Of a DNA stretch of 64,000 bases, positions 16,918 through 26,015 are shown one piece after another (position 1 is the first letter of the stretch; each line of letters starts with the position of its first letter). Location: assembly GCA_947493035.1 (NCBI GenBank), contig CANLOW010000004.1:124001-188000 (forward strand), read 5' to 3'. Source of the DNA: an uncultured Aquimarina sp. (GTDB lineage Bacteria; Bacteroidota; Bacteroidia; Flavobacteriales; Flavobacteriaceae). The notes under the pieces are model-generated. The model did not search any database. It saw only the letters and a program-made list of their open reading frames with translations, and had not been told where the DNA came from. A program made the translations under genes and the position numbers.

Positions 16918-19743
16918 ATGCCTACAGCTAAAAGACTTTTTTTACTAGACGCATATGCTTTAATATTTAGAGGCTATTACGCCTTAATCAAGAATCCTCG
17001 TATTACAAGTACAGGCATGGATGTTTCTGCAATTATGGGCTTCACCAATTCTTTACTCGATGTAATGAAACGAGAAAAGCCCGAATATATCGCTGTAGCT
17101 TTTGATAAAGGAGGGAGTGCTGATCGTACAGCCATATTTCCTGAATACAAGGCAAATCGCGATGAAACTCCCGAAGCTATTCGTATTGCAGTGCCATATA
17201 TTCAAGAAATCTTAAAGGCTATGCATATTCCTATTATAGAACAAATGGGAGTAGAAGCTGATGATTTAATAGGAACATTAGCAAAACAAGCAGAAAAAGA
17301 AGATTTCACTGTATACATGGTAACCCCAGATAAGGATTATGCTCAATTAGTTTCCGAGAATATCTTTATGTATCGCCCTGCTCGAATGGGGAATGGCATC
17401 GAAATCTGGGGAGTTGAGGAAGTGAAGAAGAAATTCGAAATAGAACATCCCTTACAGGTTATTGACTACTTAGGAATGATGGGAGATTCTGTTGATAACA
17501 TCCCTGGACTTCCAGGTGTTGGAGACAAAACAGCTAAAAAATTTATTGCTGCCTATGGTAGCATGGAAGGCCTTTTAGAAAACACTGATCAACTAAAAGG
17601 GAAAATGAAAGAAAAAGTAATCGCTAATGCCGAATTAGGGCTACTATCTAAAAAACTTGCTACCATTGATCTTAATTGTGATGTTCAGTTTGATGTTGAT
17701 GCCTATATTCTTTCTGAACCTGATGAAAAAACAGTTGTAGAGATTTTCGAAAAACTGGAATTCCGAAGAATGAAAGATCAGTTTTTCAAAGCTTATCAAA
17801 AAGAAACTACAGACACCAAGGATACTCAACCTGCTAAACAAGCTAACAAAGTAGCAGGAGCAGGACAATATTCATTGTTTGATGCACCAGCTAGCTCAGC
17901 AAGCAATCAAGCAAGCGAATCTAGCGGCAGAGCTACTATCAAAAATACATCTCATCACTATCAAACGATAACTGGAGATTTAGGCATAAAGTTATTTTTA
18001 GAAAAACTAAACGAACAAACTTCTGTTTGTTTTGATACAGAAACCACAGGACTTGATCCATTAACTGCAGAGTTGGTTGGTATAGCCTTCAGTTGGGAAT
18101 CTAAAAAAGGCTTTTACCTTCCATTTCCTGAAGATTTTGAAGAAGCTAAGACACTTTCTAAACTCTTAGCTCCTTTTTTTGAAAATGAGAATATTGAAAA
18201 AATCGGTCAAAATTTAAAGTATGACTTAAAAGTATTATTCAAATACGGAATCGAAGTTAAAGGTGCATTATTTGACACCATGATAGCTCATTATCTAATT
18301 AACCCAGATATGAGACACAATATGGATGTGCTTTCCGAAACCTATTTAAACTACACCCCTGTTAGTATTACGGAATTGATTGGAAAAAAAGGAAAAAACC
18401 AGCTTTCAATGCGACAAGTTCCTTTAGATCAACAAACCGAATACGCCGTAGAGGACACTGACATAACTTGGCAATTAGCAACACACTTTAGAAAAGAACT
18501 AAAAGAAGCCGAAGCATTAAAGCTATTCAATGATATTGAAATTCCATTATTAAAAGTACTGGCTTCAATGGAAGCTTCAGGGATCAATCTAAATACCGAC
18601 TACTTAGGAAAACTTTCCGAAGAAGCAGCAGTACAAATTACAGCATTAGAAAAATCTATTTACGAACAAGCTGGAGAAGAATTCAACATTGCATCTCCTA
18701 AACAATTAGGAATCGTATTATTTGAAAAACTGAAATTAGTTGACAAACCCAAAAAGACCAAATCAGGTCAATATTCTACCGCAGAAGATGTACTTTCCTA
18801 CCTAGCTAAAGATCATAAAATCATATCTGATGTACTAGAATATCGTGGACTTGCTAAACTAAAAAGCACCTATATTGATGCTTTACCCAACCAAACCAAC
18901 GAAACAACAAAACGTGTACATACAGATTACATGCAAGCTGTAGCCGCTACTGGACGTTTGAGTTCGAACAACCCGAACCTTCAAAATATTCCTATACGTA
19001 CAGAACAAGGTAGAAAGATTAGAAAAGCATTTGTTCCTAAAGATGAAAATCATGTATTAGTTGCTGCCGATTATTCTCAAATAGAATTAAGAATCATTGC
19101 TGCACTTAGCAAAGAAACTGCTATGATGGAGGCTTTCCAAAGAGGAGAAGACATTCACACTACTACCGCAGCGAAGGTATTTAATATCTCCCCTGAAGAG
19201 GTAACTCGAGAACAACGAAGCAATGCAAAAACAGTAAACTTCGGAATCATTTATGGGGTTTCTGCTTTCGGATTGAGTAATCAAACTTCTTTAAGCAGAT
19301 CCGAGGCAAAAGAATTAATAGATACTTATTACAAAACCTACCCTAAACTAAAAGCATACATGAGCGAACAAGTAGATTTTGCTCGCGAAAATGGTTATGT
19401 TCAAACAGTGTTGGGAAGACGCCGTTATTTAAAAGACATCAATTCTGCTAATGGTATGGTACGAAGTGGTGCTGAACGAAATGCTGTCAATGCACCAATC
19501 CAAGGAAGTGCCGCCGATATCATCAAAATTGCGATGATCAATATTCAGAATATATTAGAAAAAAGCGATTTCAAAACTAAAATGTTACTTCAAGTACATG
19601 ATGAATTGGTTTTTGATGTTCCTAAATCTGAACTAGATGAAGTTTCCGAAATAATCAAAAATGAAATGGAAAATGCATTTAAACTTTCTGTTCCTTTAGA
19701 TGTAGAAGTTGGTGTTGGAGATAATTGGTTAGAGGCACATTAA
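16918..19743 (+). CDS. polA: DNA polymerase I
   Basis: A 941-residue, three-domain DNA polymerase I for Okazaki fragment processing and repair. The 5'-3' exonuclease (FEN) domain spans about 1-300 (DAYALIFRGYYA, GVEADDLIGTLA, PDKDYAQLV, GVGDKTA). The proofreading exonuclease spans about 345-540, and its catalytic DTE (FDTETTGLDP) is intact. The polymerase domain follows from about 560, with motif A DYSQIELRI, motif B RSNAKTVNFGIIYG and motif C QVHDEL. A Ser/Ala-rich linker (ASSASNQASESSG) separates the FEN and proofreading domains. A terminator lies 35 bases upstream, so its own promoter must be very close or read-through is needed. Confidence 0.98.
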   Translation: MPTAKRLFLLDAYALIFRGYYALIKNPRITSTGMDVSAIMGFTNSLLDVMKREKPEYIAVAFDKGGSADRTAIFPEYKANRDETPEAIRIAVPYIQEILKAMHIPIIEQMGVEADDLIGTLAKQAEKEDFTVYMVTPDKDYAQLVSENIFMYRPARMGNGIEIWGVEEVKKKFEIEHPLQVIDYLGMMGDSVDNIPGLPGVGDKTAKKFIAAYGSMEGLLENTDQLKGKMKEKVIANAELGLLSKKLATIDLNCDVQFDVDAYILSEPDEKTVVEIFEKLEFRRMKDQFFKAYQKETTDTKDTQPAKQANKVAGAGQYSLFDAPASSASNQASESSGRATIKNTSHHYQTITGDLGIKLFLEKLNEQTSVCFDTETTGLDPLTAELVGIAFSWESKKGFYLPFPEDFEEAKTLSKLLAPFFENENIEKIGQNLKYDLKVLFKYGIEVKGALFDTMIAHYLINPDMRHNMDVLSETYLNYTPVSITELIGKKGKNQLSMRQVPLDQQTEYAVEDTDITWQLATHFRKELKEAEALKLFNDIEIPLLKVLASMEASGINLNTDYLGKLSEEAAVQITALEKSIYEQAGEEFNIASPKQLGIVLFEKLKLVDKPKKTKSGQYSTAEDVLSYLAKDHKIISDVLEYRGLAKLKSTYIDALPNQTNETTKRVHTDYMQAVAATGRLSSNNPNLQNIPIRTEQGRKIRKAFVPKDENHVLVAADYSQIELRIIAALSKETAMMEAFQRGEDIHTTTAAKVFNISPEEVTREQRSNAKTVNFGIIYGVSAFGLSNQTSLSRSEAKELIDTYYKTYPKLKAYMSEQVDFARENGYVQTVLGRRRYLKDINSANGMVRSGAERNAVNAPIQGSAADIIKIAMINIQNILEKSDFKTKMLLQVHDELVFDVPKSELDEVSEIIKNEMENAFKLSVPLDVEVGVGDNWLEAH

Positions 19744-19961
19744 TTTAGTTGAGAGTTACTGATTGAGGGCTGATAGTTTTCATACGCGATAGTTGTAGGC
19801 TCCAGACGATAGATTACCTGTATTTTATTTCTATATAACTGTCGAAGATCGTTCAGTGCTCGTGATAATATTATTTAAGTTTTTATACTAAGAATGCTAT
19901 CTACTTCACTGAGTTAAAACAAGACAAATTAGGCATCGTAAAAGTTAATAAATAAGATTTC

Positions 19962-20663
19962 ATGAAAAATTACGCTCCTGAAAATGCGATTTTTAAACTC
20001 CCATTTTCTTTTGACTCAAATTTACTTTCAAAGGATCTTAAAATTGCTGAAGATTTTTTGTTTATCAATCATTATGTTACCTCCAATTTCTCTCGAAACT
20101 ATAAACTATTGCCGCTCCGATCTATAAATGGATCTATAGAAAGTGGTTTTGCAACGGAAACAACTAATTACGAAGACACCATTGTCTTAGACAAATGTTT
20201 GTATTTTAAAGAGGTTATTTCAAAATTTAAATGCCCGAAGAATTCTATACGCTTAATGTCTCTACCAGCAGGAGATATTGTTAATCCGCACACTGATTTT
20301 GAATGCGGATATGAAGATGGACTTTTTCGAATTCATATCCCCATCAAAACAAACCAAAAAGTAGAATTCAATTTAGATAACAAAAAGATTAACATGCAAT
20401 GCGGAGAAGCTTGGTATGCAAACTTCAACTTAACCCATAGCGTTAAAAACAAAGGAAACAATACTCGTATTCATCTAGTAATTGATTGTATCCGTAATAC
20501 ATGGAGTGACACACTCTTTACATCTATGGGATATAATTTTGAACTTGAAACCAAAGAAGAGCAATTCGATAGAGCAACAACTTTAAATATAATCGATGAA
20601 TTGAAACGTCAAGACACTACTACTGCTAGAGATCTAATTCAAAAAATGAAAGCAAAATTATAA
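19962..20663 (+). CDS. Aspartyl/asparaginyl beta-hydroxylase-like dioxygenase
   Basis: A 233-residue protein with the double-stranded beta-helix core of Fe(II)/2-oxoglutarate oxygenases of the Asp/Asn beta-hydroxylase family. Visible landmarks are NPHTDF (H110, D112), FRIHIPI (123-128), NLTHSV (H159) and TRIHLVIDC (R169). H110 and H159 are the expected iron ligands and an arginine would bind 2-oxoglutarate. Many members of this family use only two histidines; D112 could be a third ligand or not. The last 40 residues are an alpha-helical tail. It sits alone between polA and rplM. The substrate, peptide or small molecule, cannot be told. Confidence 0.85.
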   Translation: MKNYAPENAIFKLPFSFDSNLLSKDLKIAEDFLFINHYVTSNFSRNYKLLPLRSINGSIESGFATETTNYEDTIVLDKCLYFKEVISKFKCPKNSIRLMSLPAGDIVNPHTDFECGYEDGLFRIHIPIKTNQKVEFNLDNKKINMQCGEAWYANFNLTHSVKNKGNNTRIHLVIDCIRNTWSDTLFTSMGYNFELETKEEQFDRATTLNIIDELKRQDTTTARDLIQKMKAKL

Positions 20664-20747
20664 CCTTTTCAATTTACTGATATATAGAAAGAAGCACCCT
20701 TTAAAAACCTTAAGACTTTTTATATTCATCATCTCAAAAAAATGTTA

Positions 20748-20773
20748 TACATTTGCACCCCTGTTTATACAGG
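20748..20773 (+). promoter_or_regulatory. Promoter -7 box and leader hairpin of rplM-rpsI
   Basis: TACATTTG at 20748-20755 matches the -7 consensus. Just after it, CCTGT/ACAGG with a TTAT loop (20760-20773) would form a small hairpin near the 5' end of the mRNA. It might stabilise the transcript or take part in r-protein feedback; that is speculation. Confidence 0.55.
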
Positions 20774-20809
20774 AAAAGGAATGTTTAATAATCAGTAAAA
20801 TTAATTAGT

Positions 20810-21265
20810 GTGGACACATTAAGTTACAAAACAGTATCTGCCAACAAAGCAACTGCTAACAAAGAGTGGTTATTGGTAGACGCTGAAGGACAAACTTTGG
20901 GTCGCCTTTCTTCTAAAGTTGCAAAACTTTTAAGAGGTAAGCACAAGCCTTGTTTTACCCCTCACGCTGACTGTGGTGACAACGTAATTGTTATCAATGC
21001 AGACAAAGTGACATTATCAGGTAAAAAATGGAGTGAGAAATCTTACATCCGTCACACAGGCTACCCAGGAGGACAAAGAAGTCTTTCGGCACAAGAAATG
21101 TTTGACAAAGGACCTGAGCGCCTTGTTGAAAGAGCAGTAAAAGGAATGTTACCTAAGAACAAATTAGGAGCAGAACTTTTCCGCAATTTAAAAGTGGTAA
21201 ATGGTGCAGAGCATAAGTATGCAGCACAACAGCCTAAAACTATTAACTTAAACGAATTTAAGTAA
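20810..21265 (+). CDS. rplM: 50S ribosomal protein L13
   Basis: A 151-residue L13 of normal length for the phylum. Recognisable segments are [30 protein letters not shown] and the [20 protein letters not shown] region. The start is GTG at 20810: translation from there gives [15 protein letters not shown], the conserved flavobacterial N-terminus, and there is no better ATG. Its TAA overlaps the rpsI ATG by one base (TAATG), which implies translational coupling of the L13-S9 pair, the normal arrangement in bacteria. Confidence 0.98.
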   Translation: MDTLSYKTVSANKATANKEWLLVDAEGQTLGRLSSKVAKLLRGKHKPCFTPHADCGDNVIVINADKVTLSGKKWSEKSYIRHTGYPGGQRSLSAQEMFDKGPERLVERAVKGMLPKNKLGAELFRNLKVVNGAEHKYAAQQPKTINLNEFK

Positions 21266-21651
21266 TGGAAGTAGTACACAAAATTGGTCGTAGAAAAACA
21301 TCGGTTGCTCGTGTTTATCTTTCTCAAGGTGAAGGAAATGTTACCGTAAACAAGAAAGAATTAAAGGATTACCTTCCGACAGCAACATTACAATACAAGG
21401 TGAACCAACCATTTTTATTAACTGAAACAGAAGGTCAATACGATGTTAAAGTTAATGTATATGGTGGTGGTACTACTGGACAAGCTGAGGCTATCCGTTT
21501 AGCTATTTCAAGAGCTTTATGTGAGATAGACAGTGAACACAGAGGTGCCTTAAAACCTGAAGGTTTACTTACACGTGACCCAAGAATGGTGGAACGTAAG
21601 AAGTTTGGTCAAAAGAAAGCGCGTAAGAAATTCCAGTTCTCTAAGCGTTAA
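21265..21651 (+). CDS. rpsI: 30S ribosomal protein S9
   Basis: A 128-residue S9. It has the family N-terminus [11 protein letters not shown], the [19 protein letters not shown] core and the basic C-terminal tail ending in ...KFQFSKR, which reaches the P-site tRNA on the 30S subunit. It is coupled to rplM through a TAATG overlap. Next comes a 138-base structured spacer before rpsB on the same strand; no terminator with a clear T tract is seen there, so the four ribosomal/EF-Ts genes may form one long transcript. Confidence 0.98.
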   Translation: MEVVHKIGRRKTSVARVYLSQGEGNVTVNKKELKDYLPTATLQYKVNQPFLLTETEGQYDVKVNVYGGGTTGQAEAIRLAISRALCEIDSEHRGALKPEGLLTRDPRMVERKKFGQKKARKKFQFSKR

Positions 21652-21789
21652 TCGTATTTCCATTTATTTGGAATTAAATTTAAAAATTTTGTTGCCGTTG
21701 TCTCGACTTGTCGAGAGATTAGTTTAGCATCTAAACCTTATGAACTAAGGTTGCTAACATAAAATAACGGAACGTAAACTATTACGAAA
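21652..21789 (+). promoter_or_regulatory. Structured leader/spacer ahead of rpsB
   Basis: The spacer holds TCTCGA-CTTG-TCGAGA (21701-21716), GTTTAG-CAT-CTAAAC (21722-21736) and CCTTA-TGAAC-TAAGG (21736-21750). TTAGC (21724-21728) can instead pair with GCTAA (21753-21757), which is incompatible with the middle hairpin. This could be an S2 autoregulatory leader; only the potential pairings are seen, not a known family. Confidence 0.4.
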
Positions 21790-22599
21790 ATGGCAAACAA
21801 CATAGAAGTTAAAGAATTATTAGAAGCAGGTGTGCATTTTGGACACTTGACAAGAAGATGGGATCCTAACATGGCACCGTATATTTATATGGAGCGCAAT
21901 GGTATTCACATCATCAACCTATATAAAACAGCAGCCAAAATGGAAGAGTCTGCTGAAGCATTGAAAAAAATCGCTGCTTCAGGAAGAAAAATCCTTTTTG
22001 TAGCTACTAAAAAACAAGCTAAAGAAATTGTAGCTGATAAAGCAGCAAAAGCTAACCAACCATACATTACTGAAAGATGGCCTGGGGGTATGCTTACGAA
22101 CTTTGTTACTATCCGTAAAGCAATCAAAAAGATGGCTACTATCGATAGAATGAAGAAAGACGGAACTTTCAATACTTTATCTAAAAAAGAACGTTTACAA
22201 GTAGATCGTTTACGTGCTAAATTAGAAAAGAATTTAGGTTCTATCGTAGACATGACTCGTTTACCTGGTGCTTTATTTATTGTTGATATCAAGAGAGAGC
22301 ATATCGCAGTTAAAGAAGCCCAAAAATTAAACATTCCTATTTTCGCAATGGTAGATACAAACTCTGACCCACGTCAAGTTGATTATCTTATCCCTGCAAA
22401 CGACGATGCTTCTAAGTCTATCGAAAAAGTCGTAGGTTATGTTAGTGATGCAATTATCGAAGGATTGAATGAGCGTAAAGCTGCGAAAGAAAGTAAAGCT
22501 GAAGCTCCTAAGAAAGAAGCTCCTAAAGCTGAAGTAGCTGCTCCTGTAAAAGAAGCCCCTGCTGCAACAGAACCAGTAGCTTCTAACGAAGAAGAGTAA
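21790..22599 (+). CDS. rpsB: 30S ribosomal protein S2
   Basis: A 269-residue S2. The N-terminus ELLEAGVHFGHLTRRWDPNM, the middle TERWPGGMLTNF and the DTNSDPRQVDYLIPANDDA segment are all diagnostic. After residue 230 there is a roughly 40-residue Ala/Glu/Lys/Pro tail (KEAPKAEVAAPVKEAP) ending in EEE, a common extension in Flavobacteriia with no known function. It is followed by tsf at 149 bases with a hairpin between, the usual rpsB-tsf pair. Confidence 0.98.
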   Translation: MANNIEVKELLEAGVHFGHLTRRWDPNMAPYIYMERNGIHIINLYKTAAKMEESAEALKKIAASGRKILFVATKKQAKEIVADKAAKANQPYITERWPGGMLTNFVTIRKAIKKMATIDRMKKDGTFNTLSKKERLQVDRLRAKLEKNLGSIVDMTRLPGALFIVDIKREHIAVKEAQKLNIPIFAMVDTNSDPRQVDYLIPANDDASKSIEKVVGYVSDAIIEGLNERKAAKESKAEAPKKEAPKAEVAAPVKEAPAATEPVASNEEE

Positions 22600-22664
22600 T
22601 TCTTTTATAACTCAATACTAATACAATTGGTTTCATGTTAACCAAACGTTATTAATATATATCG

Positions 22665-22707
22665 ATAAGTCGTTTAGTGGTTTCCAACGAAGCTCTAAGC
22701 GACTTAT
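22665..22707 (+). terminator. Hairpin between rpsB and tsf
   Basis: ATAAGTCGTTTAG (22665-22677) pairs with CTAAGCGACTTAT (22695-22707) with one G.T wobble, followed by TTATTTAATTTT. It looks like a terminator or an attenuator that lowers transcription into tsf. Confidence 0.65.
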
Positions 22708-22748
22708 TTATTTAATTTTGAATACTAAACATTAAAAATAAAAACGTT

Positions 22749-23570
22749 ATGTCAAAAATAAGTGCTGCAGACGTAAAGAAATTAAGAGAAACTACCGGAG
22801 CTGGTATGATGGACTGTAAAAAGGCATTAGTAGAAGCTGAAGGTAACTTCGATAAAGCAATTGAAGTCCTACGTAAAAAAGGACAAAAAGTTGCTGCTAA
22901 GCGCGCTGACCGCGAATCTACTGAAGGTGCTGCTATCTCTAAAGTTAATGCAGATAACACTTCTGGTGTTTCTATCGTATTAGGTTGTGAAACTGACTTC
23001 GTAGGTAAAAATGACACTTTCGTAGCCTTAGCTAATGAATTGGCTGAGACTGCATTAAGCTACAACTCTAAAGAGGATTTCTTATCTGCTGAATTTCAAG
23101 GAGTGACTGTTGCTGAAAAATTAGTTGAGCAAACAGGTGTAGTTGGAGAAAAATTAGAAATCAAAGCTTTCGAGAAGGTTGAAGCTCCTTTCGTAGGTTC
23201 TTATATCCATGCAGGTAACAAGATCGCTACTTTAGTAGGTCTTTCTGCTTCTACTGATGGTGCTGATGTTGTTGCTAAAGATGTTGCTATGCAAGCTGCA
23301 GCAATGAATCCAATTGCTTTAAACCAAGAAGGTGTTGACCAGTCAATTATCGACAAAGAAATCGAAATCGCTAAAGAGCAATTACGTAAAGAAGGTAAGC
23401 CAGAAGCTATGTTAGACAATATCGCTAAAGGTAAATTAAACCGTTTCTTTAAAGATAATACTTTAATTAACCAAGCATTTATCAAAGATAACAAGCAAAC
23501 TATCGCTCAATACGTTAAGACTATTGGTGAGGTAGAAGTTACTGCTTTTACAAGAGTTGCTTTAGGATAA
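22749..23570 (+). CDS. tsf: Elongation factor Ts
   Basis: A 273-residue EF-Ts, the nucleotide exchange factor of EF-Tu. The N-terminal UBA-like domain has the signature LRETTGAGMMDCKKAL (residues 12-27), the core has TDFVGKNDTF contacting EF-Tu (the conserved TDFVA/GRN motif), and the second half has the dimerisation-type domain with AAMNPIALN. Standard length. It is next to rpsB, with a strong terminator following its stop. Confidence 0.98.
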   Translation: MSKISAADVKKLRETTGAGMMDCKKALVEAEGNFDKAIEVLRKKGQKVAAKRADRESTEGAAISKVNADNTSGVSIVLGCETDFVGKNDTFVALANELAETALSYNSKEDFLSAEFQGVTVAEKLVEQTGVVGEKLEIKAFEKVEAPFVGSYIHAGNKIATLVGLSASTDGADVVAKDVAMQAAAMNPIALNQEGVDQSIIDKEIEIAKEQLRKEGKPEAMLDNIAKGKLNRFFKDNTLINQAFIKDNKQTIAQYVKTIGEVEVTAFTRVALG

Positions 23571-23627
23571 TCCTAGATACACTTACTTATTTAGCGTTCG
23601 CCTCAAGCGATCAGCTTTAATAATATT

Positions 23628-23655
23628 AAACCATCGCAAATTTGCGATGGTTTTT
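23628..23655 (+). terminator. Terminator of tsf
   Basis: Perfect 26-base palindrome with arms AAACCATCGCAAA and TTTGCGATGGTTT, centred at 23640/23641, continuing into TTTTT. It lies about 60 bases after the tsf stop. Confidence 0.9.
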
Positions 23656-23777
23656 GTTTTATACTATTTCAGTAAATCATCTCGAGAAAAGCCCAAGAGA
23701 CATTTGTATGAAATAAAATTTTAATCCCAAGACAAGCTATGGGACATTATACCCTTTGGCGGTATCAATAAACAAGA

Positions 23778-24218
23778 TCATACAGTCCAAAAAAATCGCT
23801 CTTTAGTTTTTGATAGAGCGCCAATACGATTATAAAAACGAATAGCATCCGTATTAAAATCGGGAGTTTGCCACTGTATTTCATTACAATTGGCTTCTTT
23901 AGCATAACCATTTACCCATTTCATCAACAAACTTCCAATTTTTCTTCCTCGATATACTTCTTTAATAAATAAGCAATCTAGATATAAATAGTGTTCTGCA
24001 CCCCACGTTGAAAACTGTTTTACCAAACTACAATACCCCACCAACTGCTGATCTATTTCAACTACGAAAGCTTGCCAATTAGATTTACTCTCTAATAAAT
24101 CTTTGAATTTTTCTTCTTTACCTTCTTTTGAAAAAGAAGCTTTTTCATACACCGCATGCTGCGCACACATTTCTATGAAATCATCTAAATCTTTTATTTC
24201 TAATGCTCTTATTTTCAT
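23778..24218 (-). CDS. GNAT family N-acetyltransferase
   Basis: A 146-residue single-domain GNAT acetyltransferase. The acetyl-CoA pyrophosphate loop is RGRKIG (90-95), preceded by the beta-4 strand LYLDCLFI and followed by the alpha-3 helix SLLMKWVNGYAKE. The C-terminal NTDAIRFYNRIGA stretch is the usual last motif. It has no membrane segment. The family modifies amino groups of proteins, polyamines, aminoglycosides or small metabolites, and the substrate cannot be predicted. It stands alone on the minus strand between tsf and the rhodanese gene. Confidence 0.9.
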   Translation of the reverse strand: MKIRALEIKDLDDFIEMCAQHAVYEKASFSKEGKEEKFKDLLESKSNWQAFVVEIDQQLVGYCSLVKQFSTWGAEHYLYLDCLFIKEVYRGRKIGSLLMKWVNGYAKEANCNEIQWQTPDFNTDAIRFYNRIGALSKTKERFFWTV

Positions 24219-24355
24219 TTTACTGATCTAACTACACTTCAGCTAATCTGAGTGCCCCAAACAATTTAAAGAATTACACTTAATGAAACTCGGTATGAAT
24301 TAACCCATAAAACAAATTACTTCGACACAAGCTTAGCATAAAAGATAATCTAAGT

Positions 24356-24748
24356 TTAACAATTACAACGAATATCTAACCCCATTGTTTTATTACTACC
24401 TTCTGTTGAATATCCATCACGCTTCCACCAATCTAGACCTCCTATTAATTCCTTTACTTTAAATCCATATTTAGCTAGCTTTAAAGCTCCTTTTGTTGAA
24501 GCGTTACAACCTATACCATCACAGTAAGTAGTATACAATGTGTTTTTATCTAATTTAGAAACACTTTGTTCATTCATTTCTCTATGAGGAAAAGAAATAG
24601 CATTAGGAATGTGCTCTTCAAAAAAAGCGACCTCTTTTCGCGCATCGATCACCTTAATCGATTCATTATTTTCGAAAGCTTCAAAAAGATCTGCCGAATC
24701 CATTTCATAATTTAACTTCTGCTGGTAATACTTTAATTGCTCATTCAT
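24356..24748 (-). CDS. Rhodanese-like domain protein
   Basis: A 130-residue single rhodanese domain. Landmarks are VIDARKEVAFFEEHIPNAI (33-51), and the active-site loop CDGIGCN (76-82) with the catalytic cysteine C76 and a second cysteine C81 in the loop. Active rhodaneses carry sulfur as a persulfide on this cysteine, so the protein may be a sulfurtransferase or sulfur carrier. The C-terminus ends in RCNC, adding two more cysteines that could relay sulfur or bind metal. It is divergent from a LysR regulator with 124 bases between them, suggesting that the regulator controls it. Confidence 0.9.
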   Translation of the reverse strand: MNEQLKYYQQKLNYEMDSADLFEAFENNESIKVIDARKEVAFFEEHIPNAISFPHREMNEQSVSKLDKNTLYTTYCDGIGCNASTKGALKLAKYGFKVKELIGGLDWWKRDGYSTEGSNKTMGLDIRCNC

Positions 24749-24872
24749 AATCTAGTTTTTTTCAAATCTAAAACCTACACACACTCTTTTAATAAATTAT
24801 CAATGAAAAGAAATCAAGTCAGCTTGAAAATTTTTCAACGAACATTTTTAAATGATATGCTATATTTAAAAA

Positions 24873-25775
24873 ATGGAACTTAAACATCTAAAACTTATAA
24901 AAGCAATTGTAGAGCATGGAAGTATCAGCGAGGCTAGCAAAACACTTTTTGTTACAAGTTCTGCTTTAAGTCATCAATTAAGCTCTTTAGAAAACGAGCT
25001 TGGCTGCACTGTATTTACTCGCTCGAAAAAAAAATGGTCATTAACATTAGAAGGAAAGGAAATATATCAACTAGCTATAAAAACACTTAATGAAATCGAC
25101 AAAACATTAAGTCGCGTACAGCAACACAAGGAAGGTAGTGCTGGTAAAATTAGATTAAGTACAGAATGCTATTCTTTCTATCTTGGGGTACCTTCTTTTA
25201 TAGAAGACATGAAACTACAATTTCCCAATATTGATATCCATCTACAATTGGAAGCTACACACAGCCCCATAGAACTTTTACTAGAGAAAAAACTGGACAT
25301 CGCATTAACTTCTAAAAAACCAACTGATAAGAGCCTTTTAGGAACACCTATTTTTGAAGATGAAATTTTTGCTTTAATCCACAAAGAGAATACACTTTCA
25401 AATAAAAATCACATATCCCATACGGATATTGAGACAAGTCACCTTATCATTCACTCATATCCACTCGATAGTGTATCTGTATACAATTACTTTCTAAAGC
25501 CAAATAATGTTAAACCGCAAAAAATTTCTGCCATACCATTAACAGAGGTAGCCTTAGAGATGATAGAATCTAATATCGGTATTACTTGTTTCCCTAAATG
25601 GGCCTTATCAAAATTAAAATTGCCAGAAAATATAGTTTTTAAACCACTAGGAAAATCAGGCTTACGCAGAACACACTATATCGTTACAAGAAAAGAAGAT
25701 ACAAACAAAAAATACATAAATGATTTCCTTAATCAGTTTATAAACAAAATCAACCATTCTGATTTTAATACATAA
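24873..25775 (+). CDS. LysR family transcriptional regulator
   Basis: A 300-residue LysR regulator. The N-terminal winged helix (1-60) has the classical pattern ELKHLKLIKAIVEHGSISEASK and SSALSHQLSSLENELGCTVFTR. The effector-binding domain (about 90-295) is a periplasmic-binding-protein fold. The N-terminal sequence resembles the MetR subgroup, whose members control methionine or one-carbon genes with homocysteine as effector; this is only a similarity. It is transcribed away from the rhodanese gene, the usual LysR arrangement with an autoregulated shared promoter, so a sulfur-related role is a reasonable inference. A TATATTTA -7-like box lies just before the ATG. Confidence 0.92.
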   Translation: MELKHLKLIKAIVEHGSISEASKTLFVTSSALSHQLSSLENELGCTVFTRSKKKWSLTLEGKEIYQLAIKTLNEIDKTLSRVQQHKEGSAGKIRLSTECYSFYLGVPSFIEDMKLQFPNIDIHLQLEATHSPIELLLEKKLDIALTSKKPTDKSLLGTPIFEDEIFALIHKENTLSNKNHISHTDIETSHLIIHSYPLDSVSVYNYFLKPNNVKPQKISAIPLTEVALEMIESNIGITCFPKWALSKLKLPENIVFKPLGKSGLRRTHYIVTRKEDTNKKYINDFLNQFINKINHSDFNT

Positions 25776-25853
25776 GCTATCTAATTGAAATTCCATTAAA
25801 AACCTACTATAAACCTTTAAAATTAAGCATACTATACATAGTTAATACAAAAA

Positions 25854-25879
25854 GAAAGGTTGCCCTACGACAACCTTTC
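25854..25879 (-). terminator. Terminator of the FG-GAP/ASPIC gene
   Basis: GAAAGGTTG and CAACCTTTC enclose an 8-base loop; on the minus strand the stem is followed by CTTTTT. It lies about 140 bases past the stop at 26016. Confidence 0.7.
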
Positions 25880-26015
25880 GAAAAAACCTCAAATACAACG
25901 TATCTGATTCCATCTATAATAAACCCGAGGTTAGTTCTTCAATCAAAATATAACATAACTATTAAACCTTGACTAAAGAGGTTCCGCTTCGAAAAGCGAC
26001 AACAACACTAATTCA

